A DNA stretch of 64,000 nucleotides from Cycas panzhihuaensis (GCA_023213395.1 CM041465.1:9796001-9860000); one strand, 5' to 3'. Positions 10,880 through 23,432 are shown, counted from the first letter of the stretch. Numbers and translations are program-made. The notes: generated from the letters alone by a model not told the origin.

Positions 10880-11164
10880 GGTACCATCCAAGTGATCTAA
10901 TAACAAAAACCATATAACAATCAACTAAAATCATCATGATGTATAGCCCCTCGTACACCCATGCACCCATGTCCACATGCACATAAATATATAAACAAAT
11001 AAACAACAAACGCAACATCATAAAATCATCATAACACCATCATCATGTATTAAATGGGGTGCCAATGGGTCCCCATCTATATATACAATGAATCATATCA
11101 TACAAAATAATATAATACATCATCCTTATGAAGTTGGAATCCTCGCAAGGAGGAATATAATCAT
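10880..11164. other. AT-rich flank of G1, 3' side of the PMD-like gene X
   Basis: Composition changes sharply from GC-rich to AT-rich at 10880, the edge of G1. No gene is visible; by position it is downstream untranslated sequence of the PMD-like gene. Confidence 0.5.
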
Positions 11165-13220
11165 GTGTCAATATATGGTGACTCCCTAGAGGTCCAATGC
11201 TTTCCTGGTCAAAACCAACCATACACCCTGTTCTTAGGGGGTATCATCTCCTGGCCAGCGTGACCCCTCCCCAGGAGACCACATGCCTCCTAGGCTCCTC
11301 CATCACTGTTATGAGCTCCCTGCTTCACTCCCCTTATCTCAAGGCCTCCTTAGGGTCATTGCTATCGTATGGGTCTATATCTTACTCCGTGATGACCTCC
11401 TAGCCATCTGATCCACCAGCTAATCATATTGCACCTGGATATGATCCCTCTCCTCCTCCACTCCTTAGAGTCTCTCCTCTAGCATGATGATTTGGATGAA
11501 ACTCTCTATATCCCTACTTACTCCTTGTCCTCCTTAAGCCTCCAAGGCCTAGACCCAACCTCGTAAAGTATCCCTCTCCGTGATCACCTAGTCCCTCTCC
11601 ATGTAGATCCCATCCAACTCTCCCTATAGCTATCTAGCCCTCACCTAGTATATCTGGGACTCCATTGCCTACATATCTCTATCCCTGATCAATAGGGTGA
11701 ATGATATCATATGTGTCCCCACCAATCGAGGCTCCTCTCTAGCATGGATGGGTGGTTGCCTCTCTGCATAGATATAGGGGAACATCTCATGGACTACTGC
11801 CTCCACTAACCTTACCATCTAAGTTACTCCTGTCAAATCATATATACCATATGTTAGTCTATATATACATATATCAAAACCTCAAAATCAAATCAAGGTA
11901 AGCTATCTAAGTAGCTAGTGGTTGAAGGATGTTAGGAAAGGGTAGTGTCTCACCTCCTAGGATGGTTGGCTCCTCGACTCAAATGACTACCTCATCCATA
12001 GGACCCCTCTCATCTGTTGGACTACCCTCCTCAGTCTTTAGTACCACCTTTCCTACCTTTGGTATTGCCAGGACCTCTCCCACATCCTCTCCTCTATTCA
12101 TCATAGCTATGGTCATCTTCGTTGCTGCCACCATCTCCACCACTACCGATGGGGCCTAGCTTATTCCTCTCTCCCACCGTGCTAGTGGCCTATCTCCTCC
12201 TGCAGCTCTAGATGGACCTGCCTCTCATTCTTTAGCTCCTAATGGACCTACCTCACCTTTGGTAGCTCCTGTGAGACTTGCCTCTCCACCCACAGCTCCT
12301 GATGGGCCTGCCCCATTACCTCCATCATCACTAAGACCATCTCCTATTTCTCCCTCTACATCATCATTATCCCAATATACCCCTTTGTATGGATTAATTG
12401 TATAGTCCACCAGGGTAAGGAGGTCTAGTGACGTTGCCTCTATAGATCTCTGGATGTGTACCTAGTCCTCAGTCCCCCTAAACTGAGTCTGCCACCTGTG
12501 TACCATGGGTGCCCTCACTGAGATAGGGTGAGGCTCTCCTGGTAGTACCACTATCTTGAAATGATTGAAAAACCAACATTGAAGTAGTGTGTAATATGAA
12601 AATCCACCTCTCCTTACCACCTTAATAGTGTCTAGGTATGTAATCATGTTTACCACTATTAAGGCAACCCAATCCAATCTTTCACTAGCCTCACATCTCA
12701 TAACTTTGGCCTTCCACCTGCCTGGTATATCCCTATAATTCTGTTTCTAGGAAATCTAGAAGAGAATACCTAATGTGATAAGATTCCTTACACGAGGAAT
12801 CTGTGACATCACCATGGTCTATATTGATACCCCTCGTCAGTCCCACCTGCCTTGCCCTATGAAATACGTGGATACCTCTGTGTGAGCAGCATCGATGTTA
12901 GGCAATGTGGCCAACGATGCTAGCGCTTCTCCCACTGGTACTCCCAGGATCGCCCTGATATCTCTCGATGTGATAATGATGTCTTCCACTTAGGGAAGGT
13001 GGAAGACATGCTGCCTGTAGTCCTAATGGGAGACTATGTCCACTAAGAGACACCAATCTGATGTGTACTGTGGTGTCCTAATGATGTTTAGTAGCCCACA
13101 ATACCCTAGCATCTTCTTGTTGCCCTATGGAATCATCTTGATGAAGCTCATCATTGCAACCTTGATGTTCTTGTAGTTGTCTACCATGATAACCACCTAT
13201 AAAACCATCTAATAGTCAGT
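11165..13220 (-). pseudogene. PMD-like gene, copy X (intron-bearing, decayed)
   Basis: The N-terminal part (about 13060-12900) reads HVFHLPWVEDIIITSRDIRA (one Trp lies over a TAG) followed by ILGVPVGEA, matching the FHLP...E..ITL.DV..ILG.PV signature of the plant mobile domain (aminotransferase-like domain), a family known from TE-related silencing proteins such as Arabidopsis MAIN and from transposable elements. A second conserved stretch at 12701-12462 contains EASERLDWVALIVVNMI and FFNHFKIVVLPGEPHPISVR. The C-terminal half is acidic and Gly/Ser-rich, then, after a 124-base intron (11830-11953), coiled-coil-like with many Glu and Arg. In-frame stops are almost all TAG or TAA at expected Trp or Gln positions. 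E1, E2 and E3 hold relatives. The start codon is not fixed; function is inferred from family only. Confidence 0.62.
11830..11953 (-). other. Intron of PMD-like gene X
   Basis: In gene sense the segment starts GTGAGACAC and ends TTTGACAG, with a pyrimidine- and AT-rich interior and a change of coding character on both sides. The matching place in E1, E2 and E3 is interrupted by a similar GT...AG segment of 108-114 bases. Confidence 0.6.
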
Positions 13221-13890
13221 CCAAGTACACTCCATGCCATGCCTAGTTGCCCTCAGGTTGCCTATTACCCCTCTAGGCTGAGCTTGGCACTTTCTTGGGC
13301 CTTCTTTCTTCTTTTTTCTTCTTATCCTTCTCGGCCCCGCATCAAACTCTATGGTACTGCAGAGTTTGACATGGGCCCTACTAAGATTTTACCATTCCCT
13401 TAGCAACCTCATGGAAAACTCTACGACACCATGATCTTTGTCATGGGGCCATTATTTACCCCCATAAAGAGGTGGGGGCAGGGAGGGGGAATGCCCAAAA
13501 ACTCTCAAAATTTTACCAGTGTGGGCCAAGGCTAGGCCCACTAGGACTAGGGCTACTTAATACCCTAGTCCTCCCCCTCTCTGGGCCCCAATTAGGCTCC
13601 ATAGGGTCCTAAATCACCCTTAAGGGGCTAAAACTAGCTCAAAAAAACCTAAAAAGGTATTAACTTCAAATGACAAAATGGAAAAGGTCAAGGGCGATCC
13701 AGTCACTAGATTTGGCCTGGCTACTACCATCTCATCGCCCCAATCATGTTGACTATCTCCGCTCCTTGATCTAATGATCAGATCTCCTATTGCATGCCTT
13801 TGAAGTTGGGTAGCACTCTTCTGAATAAAGGAAAGGGCTCTAGATCGATTACGAGCCTGTGAAAATGAATATTATTTTCGCCCTCCTTCC
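13221..13890. other. Upstream region of PMD-like gene X
   Basis: No coding domain is visible. It contains the 24-base palindrome at 13344-13367, several TGGTAC/ACCAT-type words, and GC-rich stretches. It separates the leftward PMD-like gene from the rightward RNase H of element B. The border between X and B lies somewhere near its right end. Confidence 0.45.
13344..13367. promoter_or_regulatory. Palindromic motif upstream of PMD-like gene X
   Basis: Seven-base arms AAACTCT (13344-13350) and AGAGTTT (13361-13367) enclose a TGGTAC-containing core. An equal-length palindrome with the same AAACT...AGTTT arms and TGGTACC core sits in the B LTR at 15944-15967. A regulatory role is inferred. Confidence 0.5.
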
Positions 13891-14465
13891 TTTATATATG
13901 CAGAGGCCCTCAGGGGTGCCTCCTCTGTTCTTTTTGTCGTGAGAGCCTTTATGACCATCTCTTTACCCTTATTACCTTTGCCTTTTAGATCTGCCCCCTA
14001 TTCTGCCTCCATGGCCTCTATTTTAAACCTCTTTGGCACATTTATGATGACCCCTTCAGTCTCTTATAAATCCTTGCCATCTCAATTTTTATACTACTCC
14101 AAAACATACTCATGTTTATACTCCTTTGACTCATTTTGCCACTCTAGATCCATTTTCATTACTCATTTGAGCCCTTGGGGCTCCTAAAGGAAGTGCCTCC
14201 CCAATTCTGGACCTCACCATGGTCCTTTTAGTGGCCTTTAGGGCCCTAAGGGGGCTCTTTCCACCGTCATTCCCTACCTCTCCATCAGGTCAGTCCCCTC
14301 ACCTCTGGGTAGCCTCTTTTCAAGAATCTCTTATCCTTCACGATCCTTATTCATAGCCTTTTGAGTGCTCCTTAGTCCCATCACTACCTCTTTTCCTTCT
14401 CTCTACTTATTGACCCCATCCTCACATTTTCTCTGTCATTCGACTGAGACCCCCATCTCCTCACC

Positions 14466-15030
14466 ATGGCATTACTCATCTTCACTAATGGAGGAAGTCA
14501 TAGAAATCTAGGCCCTTCTACTACCATGTGGATCCTCTGTGACCCCTCTGGGTATGACTATATGCATTCTAGAGTCTTCCTTCCTAAGGCCACTAATAAC
14601 CAAGATAAATGCATAACTATTATTAAAGCCCTTACTAATGCACTCTTTGGTCATCCTGTTCTATCATCCTACTTTGCAACTCTCTGGTCGTCCTGTCACA
14701 TCTTACCTAGGTTTATTAGGTACGTTACCCATGCTTGGGAACCCTTACTTCGACCGCTAGGTCCCTCCTGTCTCATTTCTCTTCTGTGGACATCCATCAC
14801 ATTCTCTGAGACCAAAACATTGAGGCAGATGACCTCATCTATTGCATCCTCGAGCATCGTCTCCCTCTTCTCGACGACCCCCCTTGAGGAACCTATTGGG
14901 TGGCCCACACACCCTGGGTTCTAGATTCGTCCCATCTTCCATCTTGCAATCTGTTCGTACCTCTGAAAGCCAGCTGCTAATGAGGTTAAACTATGGCAAC
15001 CATCAAGTTTGTCTTTCTTCCCTTTGTCCT
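14466..15030 (+). pseudogene. Second RNase H of element B
   Basis: The start MALLIFTNGGSHRNLGPST corresponds to the TDGGSRGNPGPS motif of the family, with the catalytic Asp changed to Asn. ATNNQDKC (about 14595) corresponds to ATNNEAEY, so the catalytic Glu is also lost. In a shifted frame, HHIL and NIEADDLI (about 14796-14850) match the last conserved block with its Asp, and EVKLW near 14985 matches the G1 ending. At least one frameshift and stops are present. It lies immediately upstream of the B polypurine tract and LTR. Confidence 0.72.
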
Positions 15031-15374
15031 TCGTACCACCCCTAGTATGAATCCCCCTAACATTCTGACTTTTATATGTACATATATCTTATTCATAGCA
15101 TTTGGTTGATCATGATCATGACTGGCACCACCATTCACCTTGTATGTGTGTGATGGGGATATCCCTCTCATTTACCTTCTCTCTCATTAGACTTTAGGGT
15201 AATGCATAGGTAGCTTCTGTGATGTCCCACTCTTCTCCCTATCCATTCATTCCAGCATGACATGTGCCTTCACCCTTGGATAACGATACCACTATATTTG
15301 ATGCATATTACTAACCTTTGTGTTGTCAGCATTCGCCATCGCATCACGCTTCTGAGCAGTGAGGCTCTGCTGCC
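15031..15374 (+). other. 3' untranslated stretch of element B
   Basis: No domain is visible. Its last 40 bases (CATCGCATCACGC..., GAGGCTCTGC) resemble the stretch next to the G1 3' LTR at 2484-2525 read on the minus strand. Confidence 0.5.
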
Positions 15375-15384
15375 AAGGGGGCAG
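15375..15384 (+). promoter_or_regulatory. Polypurine tract of element B
   Basis: AAGGGGGCAG directly precedes the LTR start TGTTTCC, the expected place for priming of plus-strand DNA. Confidence 0.55.
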
Positions 15385-15943
15385 TGTTTCCTAACTACTA
15401 GGAATGGACATGGATGACCTGACTTAGGTAAGTTAAGACATGATTCTATCTTCACTTTTGTTAGTTTTAGAAATGGTTGATTGAGGCACATTATGCACAT
15501 CACATTCTGATTGATTGACTATATGATCACTATGCATTATTTTCTTATTCATATTGCTTCTTAACACTTTTAGCCTATGATGACTAGGGATACACATCCC
15601 ATAGCATTCCATGACCCTCCACCATATCTCCACACATCCTAAAGTACTTCTGGGCTCCCATAGCCCATTTTGCATCATTTCCTGATGTGACATAACCCCT
15701 AACACCCCCTTTAGGCTGGTTGTCACTTTTATGCATCATTTGCCTCCTTTTATAGAGTCCTTAACCATTGTTTCCTACCTAATTTGGTCCGTCTAGGTCC
15801 CATGACCCTTCCTTGACACCTTAACACTGCATCATACTCTCTTAGGGTCTAGGATCCCCCTCTTTTGGGATCATCTAAGCTCCCCCTTTTTTCTTTTTTC
15901 CTTAGTTTTGGCCGCACCACTATAAACTCTGTGGTACCATTGC

Positions 15944-15967
15944 AAACTTCGTGGTACCATGAAGTTT
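15944..15967. promoter_or_regulatory. Palindrome in the B LTR
   Basis: Arms AAACTTC and GAAGTTT flank a TGGTACC core; the whole 24 bases is self-complementary apart from one pair of positions. A half-copy (AAACTCTGTGGTACC) precedes it at about 15924. Compare 13344-13367 upstream of the PMD-like gene. Confidence 0.6.
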
Positions 15968-16010
15968 ACCACAGTGCAGTTGTTTATAAGTCTTTTTTTG
16001 TTTGGCCATG

Positions 16011-16039
16011 GGTAATTTCATATTAAATATGAAACTACC
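16011..16039. other. Hairpin in the B LTR, homologue of the G1 hairpin
   Basis: GGTAATTTCATA (16011-16022) pairs perfectly with TATGAAACTACC (16028-16039) around TTAAA. It matches the G1 hairpin with CG dinucleotides converted to TA or CA. Confidence 0.65.
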
Positions 16040-18614
16040 ATGTGGCAGCAGACTATTTCCTGCCTAAGTCGAATCCTAATCACTCGCTAGGCTAGGGTTG
16101 GATTTAAAAACCCAAAATTCACTTCATTTATCTCTCTTCTTACTCTCTTTTTCTCTTCTCTTCTAAAAGAAGATACAACTCTGATATTCTGGCTCCACCT
16201 TTCAACTACTAGCTACTACATGATAGAAAATATAGGTCACAGGTCTACAGTAGGGCTAGCTGAGATAGAGACACGTCCTCAACATCTTACCAAGCCTCAA
16301 GTTGCACTTCTTCTGTAGGTTATGCTCCTCTTCTATTACATTGTAGGGATCTCTAGCAATCCCCTAAAGGAACCCTTTTTCTCACCCAGTTTGCTAGGTA
16401 GATCTACCATAGATCTACCCTTACCAGGTACCTACAGATCTGCCTTTGATTCTTTTCTTTCATAGGATAAGTAGCTTTTTTACTTATCTTCTTGTACTTA
16501 CACATGTGAAGGTTTCCTTCTTTTCTTTCGTATTGGGAAGCAAACCCTCCTGTCTATTGGCTTATCCTCCTCCTCCCCAAAAGTTTTCTTGGGTCCATTC
16601 AAGGAGGTAGCAAGAAAAGAGGTCCACGGGAGAGTGAAAGGAGTTTTAGGCAAGGTTCTGCATCTATACATCTTCTCCTCAAGGGAAGCCCCCTTCTCTC
16701 CTTCACATTTCCTTCTCCATACCTTCCTTGCTTACCCAAAAAATTGTTGGAGTAAGGGATTTCCACTTATTACAGCATAGGCAGCCCATTGCTATGCCTG
16801 TAACTAGCCACCAAGGATCACAAATAACCTGGTCATTAGCTCTTTTTGTGTCCTTTTTAGCATTGGGACTTACTTTTGTAAAATCTTGCAAAAGTTACAC
16901 TTTGCAACTTGTGTAGCTTTTACAACTTTTATAGCTTTCTTGCAACTCATTTTTTCCATATGTAAAACATGTCTTGCGCTTGCTATTAAGTAGTCTTAAC
17001 CTTCTTAGACATTGGTTTGAGTGCTTGGAGATGTGTGGACCTTGTTTAGTTGGGAGGGTTAGCCATTCTAAGGCTACCCATCTTCTTCCCTTTCATCCCA
17101 CTTTTCTCGCATTGCTTGTTAGTTCTGCATACAAGGTGTAAACAATACTAGTGTTGTATATTTTACAATTTAGTAGATATTTGTTGAGTCTATTATCTTT
17201 CGCTCTCTTTCCTTTGAAAAGGAATATATATATACAGATACATTTTATTATATGCATCCGCTCCTCACACACATTTAGTGCCCCATAGGAAAGGGCAAAC
17301 TTCTTGTCATGTAGGTTCTATACACTTCAAAGTAAACAAAGGCCTCCGTTGCAAGTATGTCTTTCTTCTCTTGTTATTATTATTATGCTTTTAAATTCTA
17401 TAGAGGCATTTCCCCCTTATTTTTAGTCTCTTTTCATTTGAGTTTTGGGGAAGGTAAGGAAGCCCCCTCTCATCAGCGTGCCTTTCACCATGCCATGCAC
17501 GGTAAGGCATGTCAAGGAGAAAAGTTCAGACCGTGAAGGAAGCAAGAAAGATGTTACATTAACCATCTGCTTCCCGGGTATATTTGTCCTACTTTGTTTT
17601 TCCTATTCTCACCCTTCTCCCCTCTTTCTCCTAAACGGGAAAGAGAAATGGAAGGATTATACTGCTTACATTCTATTGGTTATTGTTACTTACCTCATGT
17701 TGATGCATAGAGGGTAATTAGTTAATTTTCACCAATAGGTGTTACCTTTCTATAGCCACGTCCTTACTTATTCCCTCTCTTGCCTAAACCCTCATTTCCA
17801 CTAGGATTTGGGTGAGGTGAGTTGTGAATTTACCCCTTTGCACTTCACTCCTCTCTTGCATATTATTGGGTGGGTTTGCATTTCATGCTTGCATTCCTTT
17901 CCTTGGTTGCTTGCTTGACCTTCTTTTTCTCTTGATTGTGAAAGATAAAGACAGGGAGGTTAGTACCTAGGAAATAAGAGTGAGTGTGTCATTTCTTTTG
18001 AATTCATTTGCTTTACTATTAAGAAATGAAATATAAATAACAATAACCTATACCCATACATTCCCTTGCCTCAAAACAAACATAAGTGTAGGAATAATAT
18101 ACCTTGTTTCACCTCTTACACGTAACCCTTGTTTTAGGTGTAGACCATTGAGGGTACCTCCTCCTAAGGGAACCTTTCCTCTCTTTCATCAAAGCCTCCC
18201 TTAGCTTCACCCTTTTACCCAAAGCTGGTCCATTAACCCAACTTCCTCCTCATTCACTCACACTACTAGCCCCCTCATGGCTTGTGTGTGAGTCTCCCTT
18301 TCTCTTAGTTAGGGCCCGTTCTGATCATCCTCTCTTCATGAAAGGAGGTATGCCTTTGCCTTTATCCTCTTTCCTTAGCCATCCAGGATGGGAGAGTTCT
18401 TTAGAGGATACTCAAAATACCGAGGAGATCCCTCTTTTACCCTGAACTCTGAATCGAGGAGGTGTTTACCTAGAAGGGAGTTTGTGCACCATTTGCAGGT
18501 CCTCGAACCTCCGTTCTAATGTAGAGATGCCCTTTGTGGGTGATCATTCTTCTTTACCCTTGTAGGTCCTTATCCATGAAATTGTTAGTTATGTTGGCCT
18601 AATCTCTTCCAATC

Positions 18615-18630
18615 TGGTGACCCCCCCGAG
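18615..18630 (+). promoter_or_regulatory. Primer-binding-like site after the B LTR
   Basis: TGGTGACCCCCCCGAG begins 14 bases after the inferred LTR end. The TGGYGACC core is shared with G1 and E1. Its presence after an LTR that also has a polypurine tract before it is unexpected for a single element. Confidence 0.4.
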
Positions 18631-18723
18631 AGGTGCAATTCCACTAGGTATATCAACCACACATGCCAGTGGCATTTTCTTTTACTATTCCTTCACCATC
18701 TCTTTTACTTCATCATCTTCACC

Positions 18724-21700
18724 ATGTCTTCTCAATTTAAGCAAAATGTAAACTACATCTTAAAAGGGAAAGACAATTGGGATCTATAATATATTGGAGT
18801 TAATAATACTACTAAGTATGAAGGCCTTTAAAGAGCCTATCTGTAGCTTGTACCTATCATTCCTACAACAACAATGACACCTGCCTCTAGAGGAATGCCA
18901 CTTGTAGCTCCAACAGATCCTATAGTTAAACTACAATGGGAGATCAATGATAAGAAGATTCATGTAGGTATTTTGTTAGTGATTGATCACTCCCTGTATA
19001 ATCTAATTAATGAAGAACAACATGATACATCCTAGAAAGTCCTCAAGTTTTTATAAAGAATTTTGATGCAAAGTCTAACCTTGAATTTATTCATCTAGTC
19101 TTAAAGATGAACAAGATGAAGATGTGGAATGGTCGTGCATATGAAATAATCAATCTCTTTCAATCAATTAAACAAGCAATATACAAAGATTTTAAGACCT
19201 AATGTGTTACATGGGCATTCCTCATACAGTCTTATCTACATGTACCTAATTATAAGAACTTACTTGGGAGTCTTCAATCAAGTGGAATGTTGAAGACACT
19301 TAACATCAAAGCTCTTGTAGAGACATTTATAGAATTTGATAAGACCTTTGATACTAATTTTTCAACTTCAAATCCTCTTCTAGATGTAGCTTTTGATGTG
19401 GAAGAAGAAGTATACTTCTCAACGAATCAGGGTCACTCTCGTGGTAGAGGAAATAACTGAGCAAGGGTAGAGGAAGAGGTATAGGAAATTAGACAAAAGG
19501 TTAACAAAACCCTCAACAATAGTAGCCTAGACAGTCTTAAGGCCAAGCATCACATTTTAATGTAAGATAGTCAAGCCAAACCAGTACTTCAAGAATTGGA
19601 AATCAGATTATCATGTATGAAAGGTATAATAGAAAAAGATGCTTTGCAAAGGATTATAGTATACCTACATACAAGTTGCCTAAGTTTCAATAGAAATACA
19701 AGGCTCACAATATTGATGAAATATGTAAAAAATAGTTTGGTGGTGCAGGTTTTGCTCAAGCACATATTCAAAGACTTGAGGAAAGAACTATTGATCAAAC
19801 TAAGAGGTATTTTAAAGCTCATTATGGCTATGTCACTTGTGATTTAGATCACCAATACAAACCCTCCTTGGAGTTACAAATAGCATAACTTCAAATACCT
19901 CTTTATGGATCATGGATATAGGATCAACACAACATATGACCTATAGTTGGGATTCATATTAGACTTTCAATTCTAATATATATGGTATCATTCACATAGC
20001 CGATAAATCTCAACAATTGGTTGAAGGTATTGGAAACATATGCCTAAAACTCCTAGGCTTAAGAGACTTTACATTACTTGATGTCATATACATTCCTAAT
20101 ATAAAATAAAACCTACTCTTCTTATCCACTCTTGCCTCCTATGTATTCAATCTTAGTGTTATCATAAATACCTAAACTCTCCAGGTCATTCACCCTCCAA
20201 CAAATTGAGTGGTCTTGACTGGAAATCTTACTAACAAATTATATAAGTTAAATGACTTCCCATCTTCTGAATCTAATTGTGCTTAAATCCCTTATGCTGC
20301 TGAAGACTTTATTTTTAATACCACTTTGACACACCTTAAACTATCCCTAGAAGCTCTTTGGCATGGTCACACTAGCCATATTCATATTAATTGACTTAGA
20401 GATCTTTGTCATACCATTCCAGGTCTACCCAAGTTCTCCTCTGAGCCCTTTAAATGTGAAGCATATATATCATAGCCAAATCTCATATATAGCCCTTTAC
20501 CAATAGTCAGTAGAAATTGATCTATCCTCTTCAATTGGTACACTCTAATCTATGTGGACCAATGCCTATTTCATTATTGAAGCAAAAATTATATTTCATA
20601 TCTTTCATTGATGATTTTACTAAGAAAGTATAGGTGGCTTTTCTGACCAAGAAAGATGAGGCATTTGGTGTCTTTAAAGCTTTTAAATCTCACATTAAAA
20701 AGAAATTAGATTATCAGATTGAGTGTCTCCAAATAGATAATGGTAGAGAATATACCTCTACTAAGTTTGAAACCTATCTATGAGATAATGACATCAAGCA
20801 TCATACTACAATAGCAAGCACCCCCCAATAGAATGGAGTTGCCGAGTGGATGAATAGGTTTATTATGAATATGGCTCAAGCTATGCTGGTTTATAAAAAT
20901 ATACCTATTTACCTATGGATATAATCACTTTGGATATTTATTTATTACATGAATGTTTTTATCCCATCTAAAGGAAGAACTTCTCCTAATAAAAAGTAGA
21001 TTGAATAGGTCCCCACTACCTACCACTTCAAAATATTTAGCTTAACATGTTCTGCCTATATACTGGATGGAGATAGAAACAAACTCTATCCCAAGGCACT
21101 TAAAGGCATCTTTGTTAGATATCCTATGGATAAGAAAGGGTACAAGGTATTTATACCTTCACAGTGGAACACTATCATCACAAGAGATGTGGTGTTTGCT
21201 GAAATAGAGGATTAATTATTATAATTGGACTCCAAAATGCCAAACTACCATATTATGATGTTACTTAATATGATGTATAGAATCTAAAATTTGGGGCTAA
21301 AGACACTCAAGAGTTACTTATACTATTGGAATCTAACAATAGAGCCATAAAGGATAGTGGCTGTGACTCTCAACCAATGAGTACATATTATGTAACACCA
21401 TTTGAGAACAATAGAGTTAACAAAGGCAAAGTAGTAGTAGATGCACCATGCTCCCCAAATGCGTCAGCATCCTCCTCGATAAATATGTAAAATGATCCTT
21501 TTCAAGATCCAAATGAAGACCACGTACTATGAGAAATGAAGACCTCATTCCCAACTCAAGGTTCTCATGAAGCCTACTAACTAAGGATATATGACCTAAT
21601 GAGGTGGACAAAATTGACACTTGAAGTGCCTACAGAGCTAAGATATAGGAATCACTTTTCATTGAGTTAGAACCAATAGACCTGCATCTTACTCTCAATG

Positions 21701-23244
21701 AAGAGCCTCTCTTGTACCAAGAAGTTGTAAAACACATAGCTTGGAGGAATGCCATGAATGAAGAGTATCAATCTCTTATTAAAAATGGTACATGGGAGCT
21801 CGTCAACCTACCACTTAGAACAAAGATAGTTTGAAATAAATGGATATACAAAAAAAATTATAGATCTAATGGCACCCTTGAAAAACACAAGGCAAGGTTG
21901 GTAGTAAGGAGATTCACACAAAGGGAAGGCATCAACTACATTAAAGTATTTACACCTATAACCAAGTGGGCCATAATTAGAACTCTTATGGCCTTGGCAG
22001 TTCAACAGGGTTGGAAGATTTGCTAGCTCGATGTAAAAACTACATTTCTCAATGGTGATCTTGAAGAAGAAATCTACACAACTAAGTCTGAATGATTTGA
22101 GATTGTTGGTCTAGAGCATAAGGTGTGTAGGCTCTAAAAGTCCTTATACAACCTTAAACAAGCCCATCATGCTTGGTTCACCAAGCTATCAGAAATGAGG
22201 TAACTTAGATATGAGGTTTGCGACTACTAGGATATTGATGCAACATTATTTATCAAACACCAAAAAGATAAAGCCACTTATCTCTTAATCTTTGTGGATG
22301 ATATACTTATAACAGGGAACATTGAATGGGTAATTAACCAACTAAAGAAGGACTTAACTAAAATGTTCGAACTATCTAACCTTGGGTTGATGAAATAGTA
22401 CTTGGGAATTGAAGTCACCTAGAAAGATGGTAAAATATTTCTTTCTCAAGAAAAGTATATCAACGATATTTTAACAAAGTTTCAATTGGAAGATGCTCAA
22501 ACTATAGTCACTCTAATGCAACTTAATGTTAAACTGATAGCAGATGGCAATGATTAAGAGGCAAACATAATACTTTATAGTTAACTTATAGGTAGTCTCA
22601 TATATACTACTAATATAAGACCTAATATTATACACTTTGTCAATATTCTTACTCATTACATAATAAATCCTAAGTAGAATCACTTACAAGTAGTAGTATG
22701 GGTGTTAAGGTACCTTAAGATGACTAGTAAATATGGTTTGTTGTCTGAACCTAATTTAGAGTTTAAACTATATGTACACATAGACTCAGACTTTTCTAGA
22801 GATAAATACATAGGGAGATCCATGTCTAGGTATATAACGTTTTTTAGAATAACACCAATATCATGGAGATCTAGATGGTAGAAGATAGTTACAGATTCAA
22901 CTATCAAAGATAAATACATTGTTGCTTCTAAGACCAGCAAGGAGGTGATATGGCTTAGGAAATTATTAGAAACATTGAATATCACCTAAAAAAGTCCTAC
23001 TAGCCTTCATATAGATAACTAATCAACAATCCACATGGTGAAAAATCTTGTATTTCATGAATGTACTAAACACATAAGTACAAAAGTCCATAGGATTTGA
23101 GAAATAGTTCATGATGGCACAATTCAACTAGAGTACTGCCCCGTAGTAGATTAAGTGGTCTATATCTTCACCAAACTACTATAAAAGATGAAGTTTGAAT
23201 AGTTCTATAGGTAGCTTGACCTTTAGGCCTCCATCTCTGACTAA
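18724..23244 (+). pseudogene. Copia gag-pol polyprotein remnant (C1)
   Basis: The ATG at 18724 opens MSSQFKQNVNYILKGKDNW, a copia gag start. Gag continues to about 19460. Protease: WIMDIGSTQHMTY (about 19912-19950; D-I-G-S for the usual D-S-G-A). Gag-pre-integrase: LEALWHGHTSHIHI (about 20350). Integrase: FIDDF, then QIDNGREYTS (about 20734) and TPQ-NGVAEWMNR (about 20825), so the DDE residues remain. RT: KWIYKKNYRSNGTLEKHKAR (about 21840-21900), LDVKTTFLNGD, and FVDDIL at about 22291, the catalytic motif. RNase H: HIDSDFSRDKYIGRS (about 22775) to the terminal ASISD (stop ends 23244). Dozens of in-frame stops, mostly TAG at Gln or Trp positions, and some frameshifts make it non-functional. 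Confidence 0.88.
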
Positions 23245-23432
23245 TTAGAGGAGATGACGACAGGATCATCATACTCTATTCCATTTGTGAAAACCCCCTT
23301 GTGGGAATAAAAGAACAAGAGTAAGTCTCTACTCTATCCTATTTGTGAAAATCCCTTGTGGACATAGAAAGATAAGGGTTGTACTAGTCTTAGAAAATCA
23401 CAACTTATAGAAGCCTGAAAGGGCATGGGGGA

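Larger units (their letters stand above)
15385..18601 (+). repeat. LTR of element B (3.2 kb)
   Basis: It begins TGTTTCCTAAC and GGAATGGA, with a GACTTAGGTAAG block, all matching the beginning of the G1 LTR in element sense. Its end (TTGCAGGTCC, CCTTGTAGGTCC) matches the end of the G1 LTR. It holds a palindrome (15944-15967), a hairpin (16011-16039) and a TTTAAAA stretch near 16103. About 0.7 kb longer than the G1 LTR. No second copy lies in the window. No genes are supported inside it. Confidence 0.68.
13891..18630 (+). mobile_element. B: 3' part of a Ty3/gypsy element related to G1
   Basis: In plus sense: a TATA-like stretch (13891-13900), the second RNase H (14466-15030), a polypurine tract (15375-15384), and a 3.2-kb LTR (15385-18601) starting TGTTTCC like the G1 LTR. 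The protein order, LTR start, hairpin and primer-site core all match G1, but sequence is much more decayed and richer in AT. Gag and pol are absent. Confidence 0.75.
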
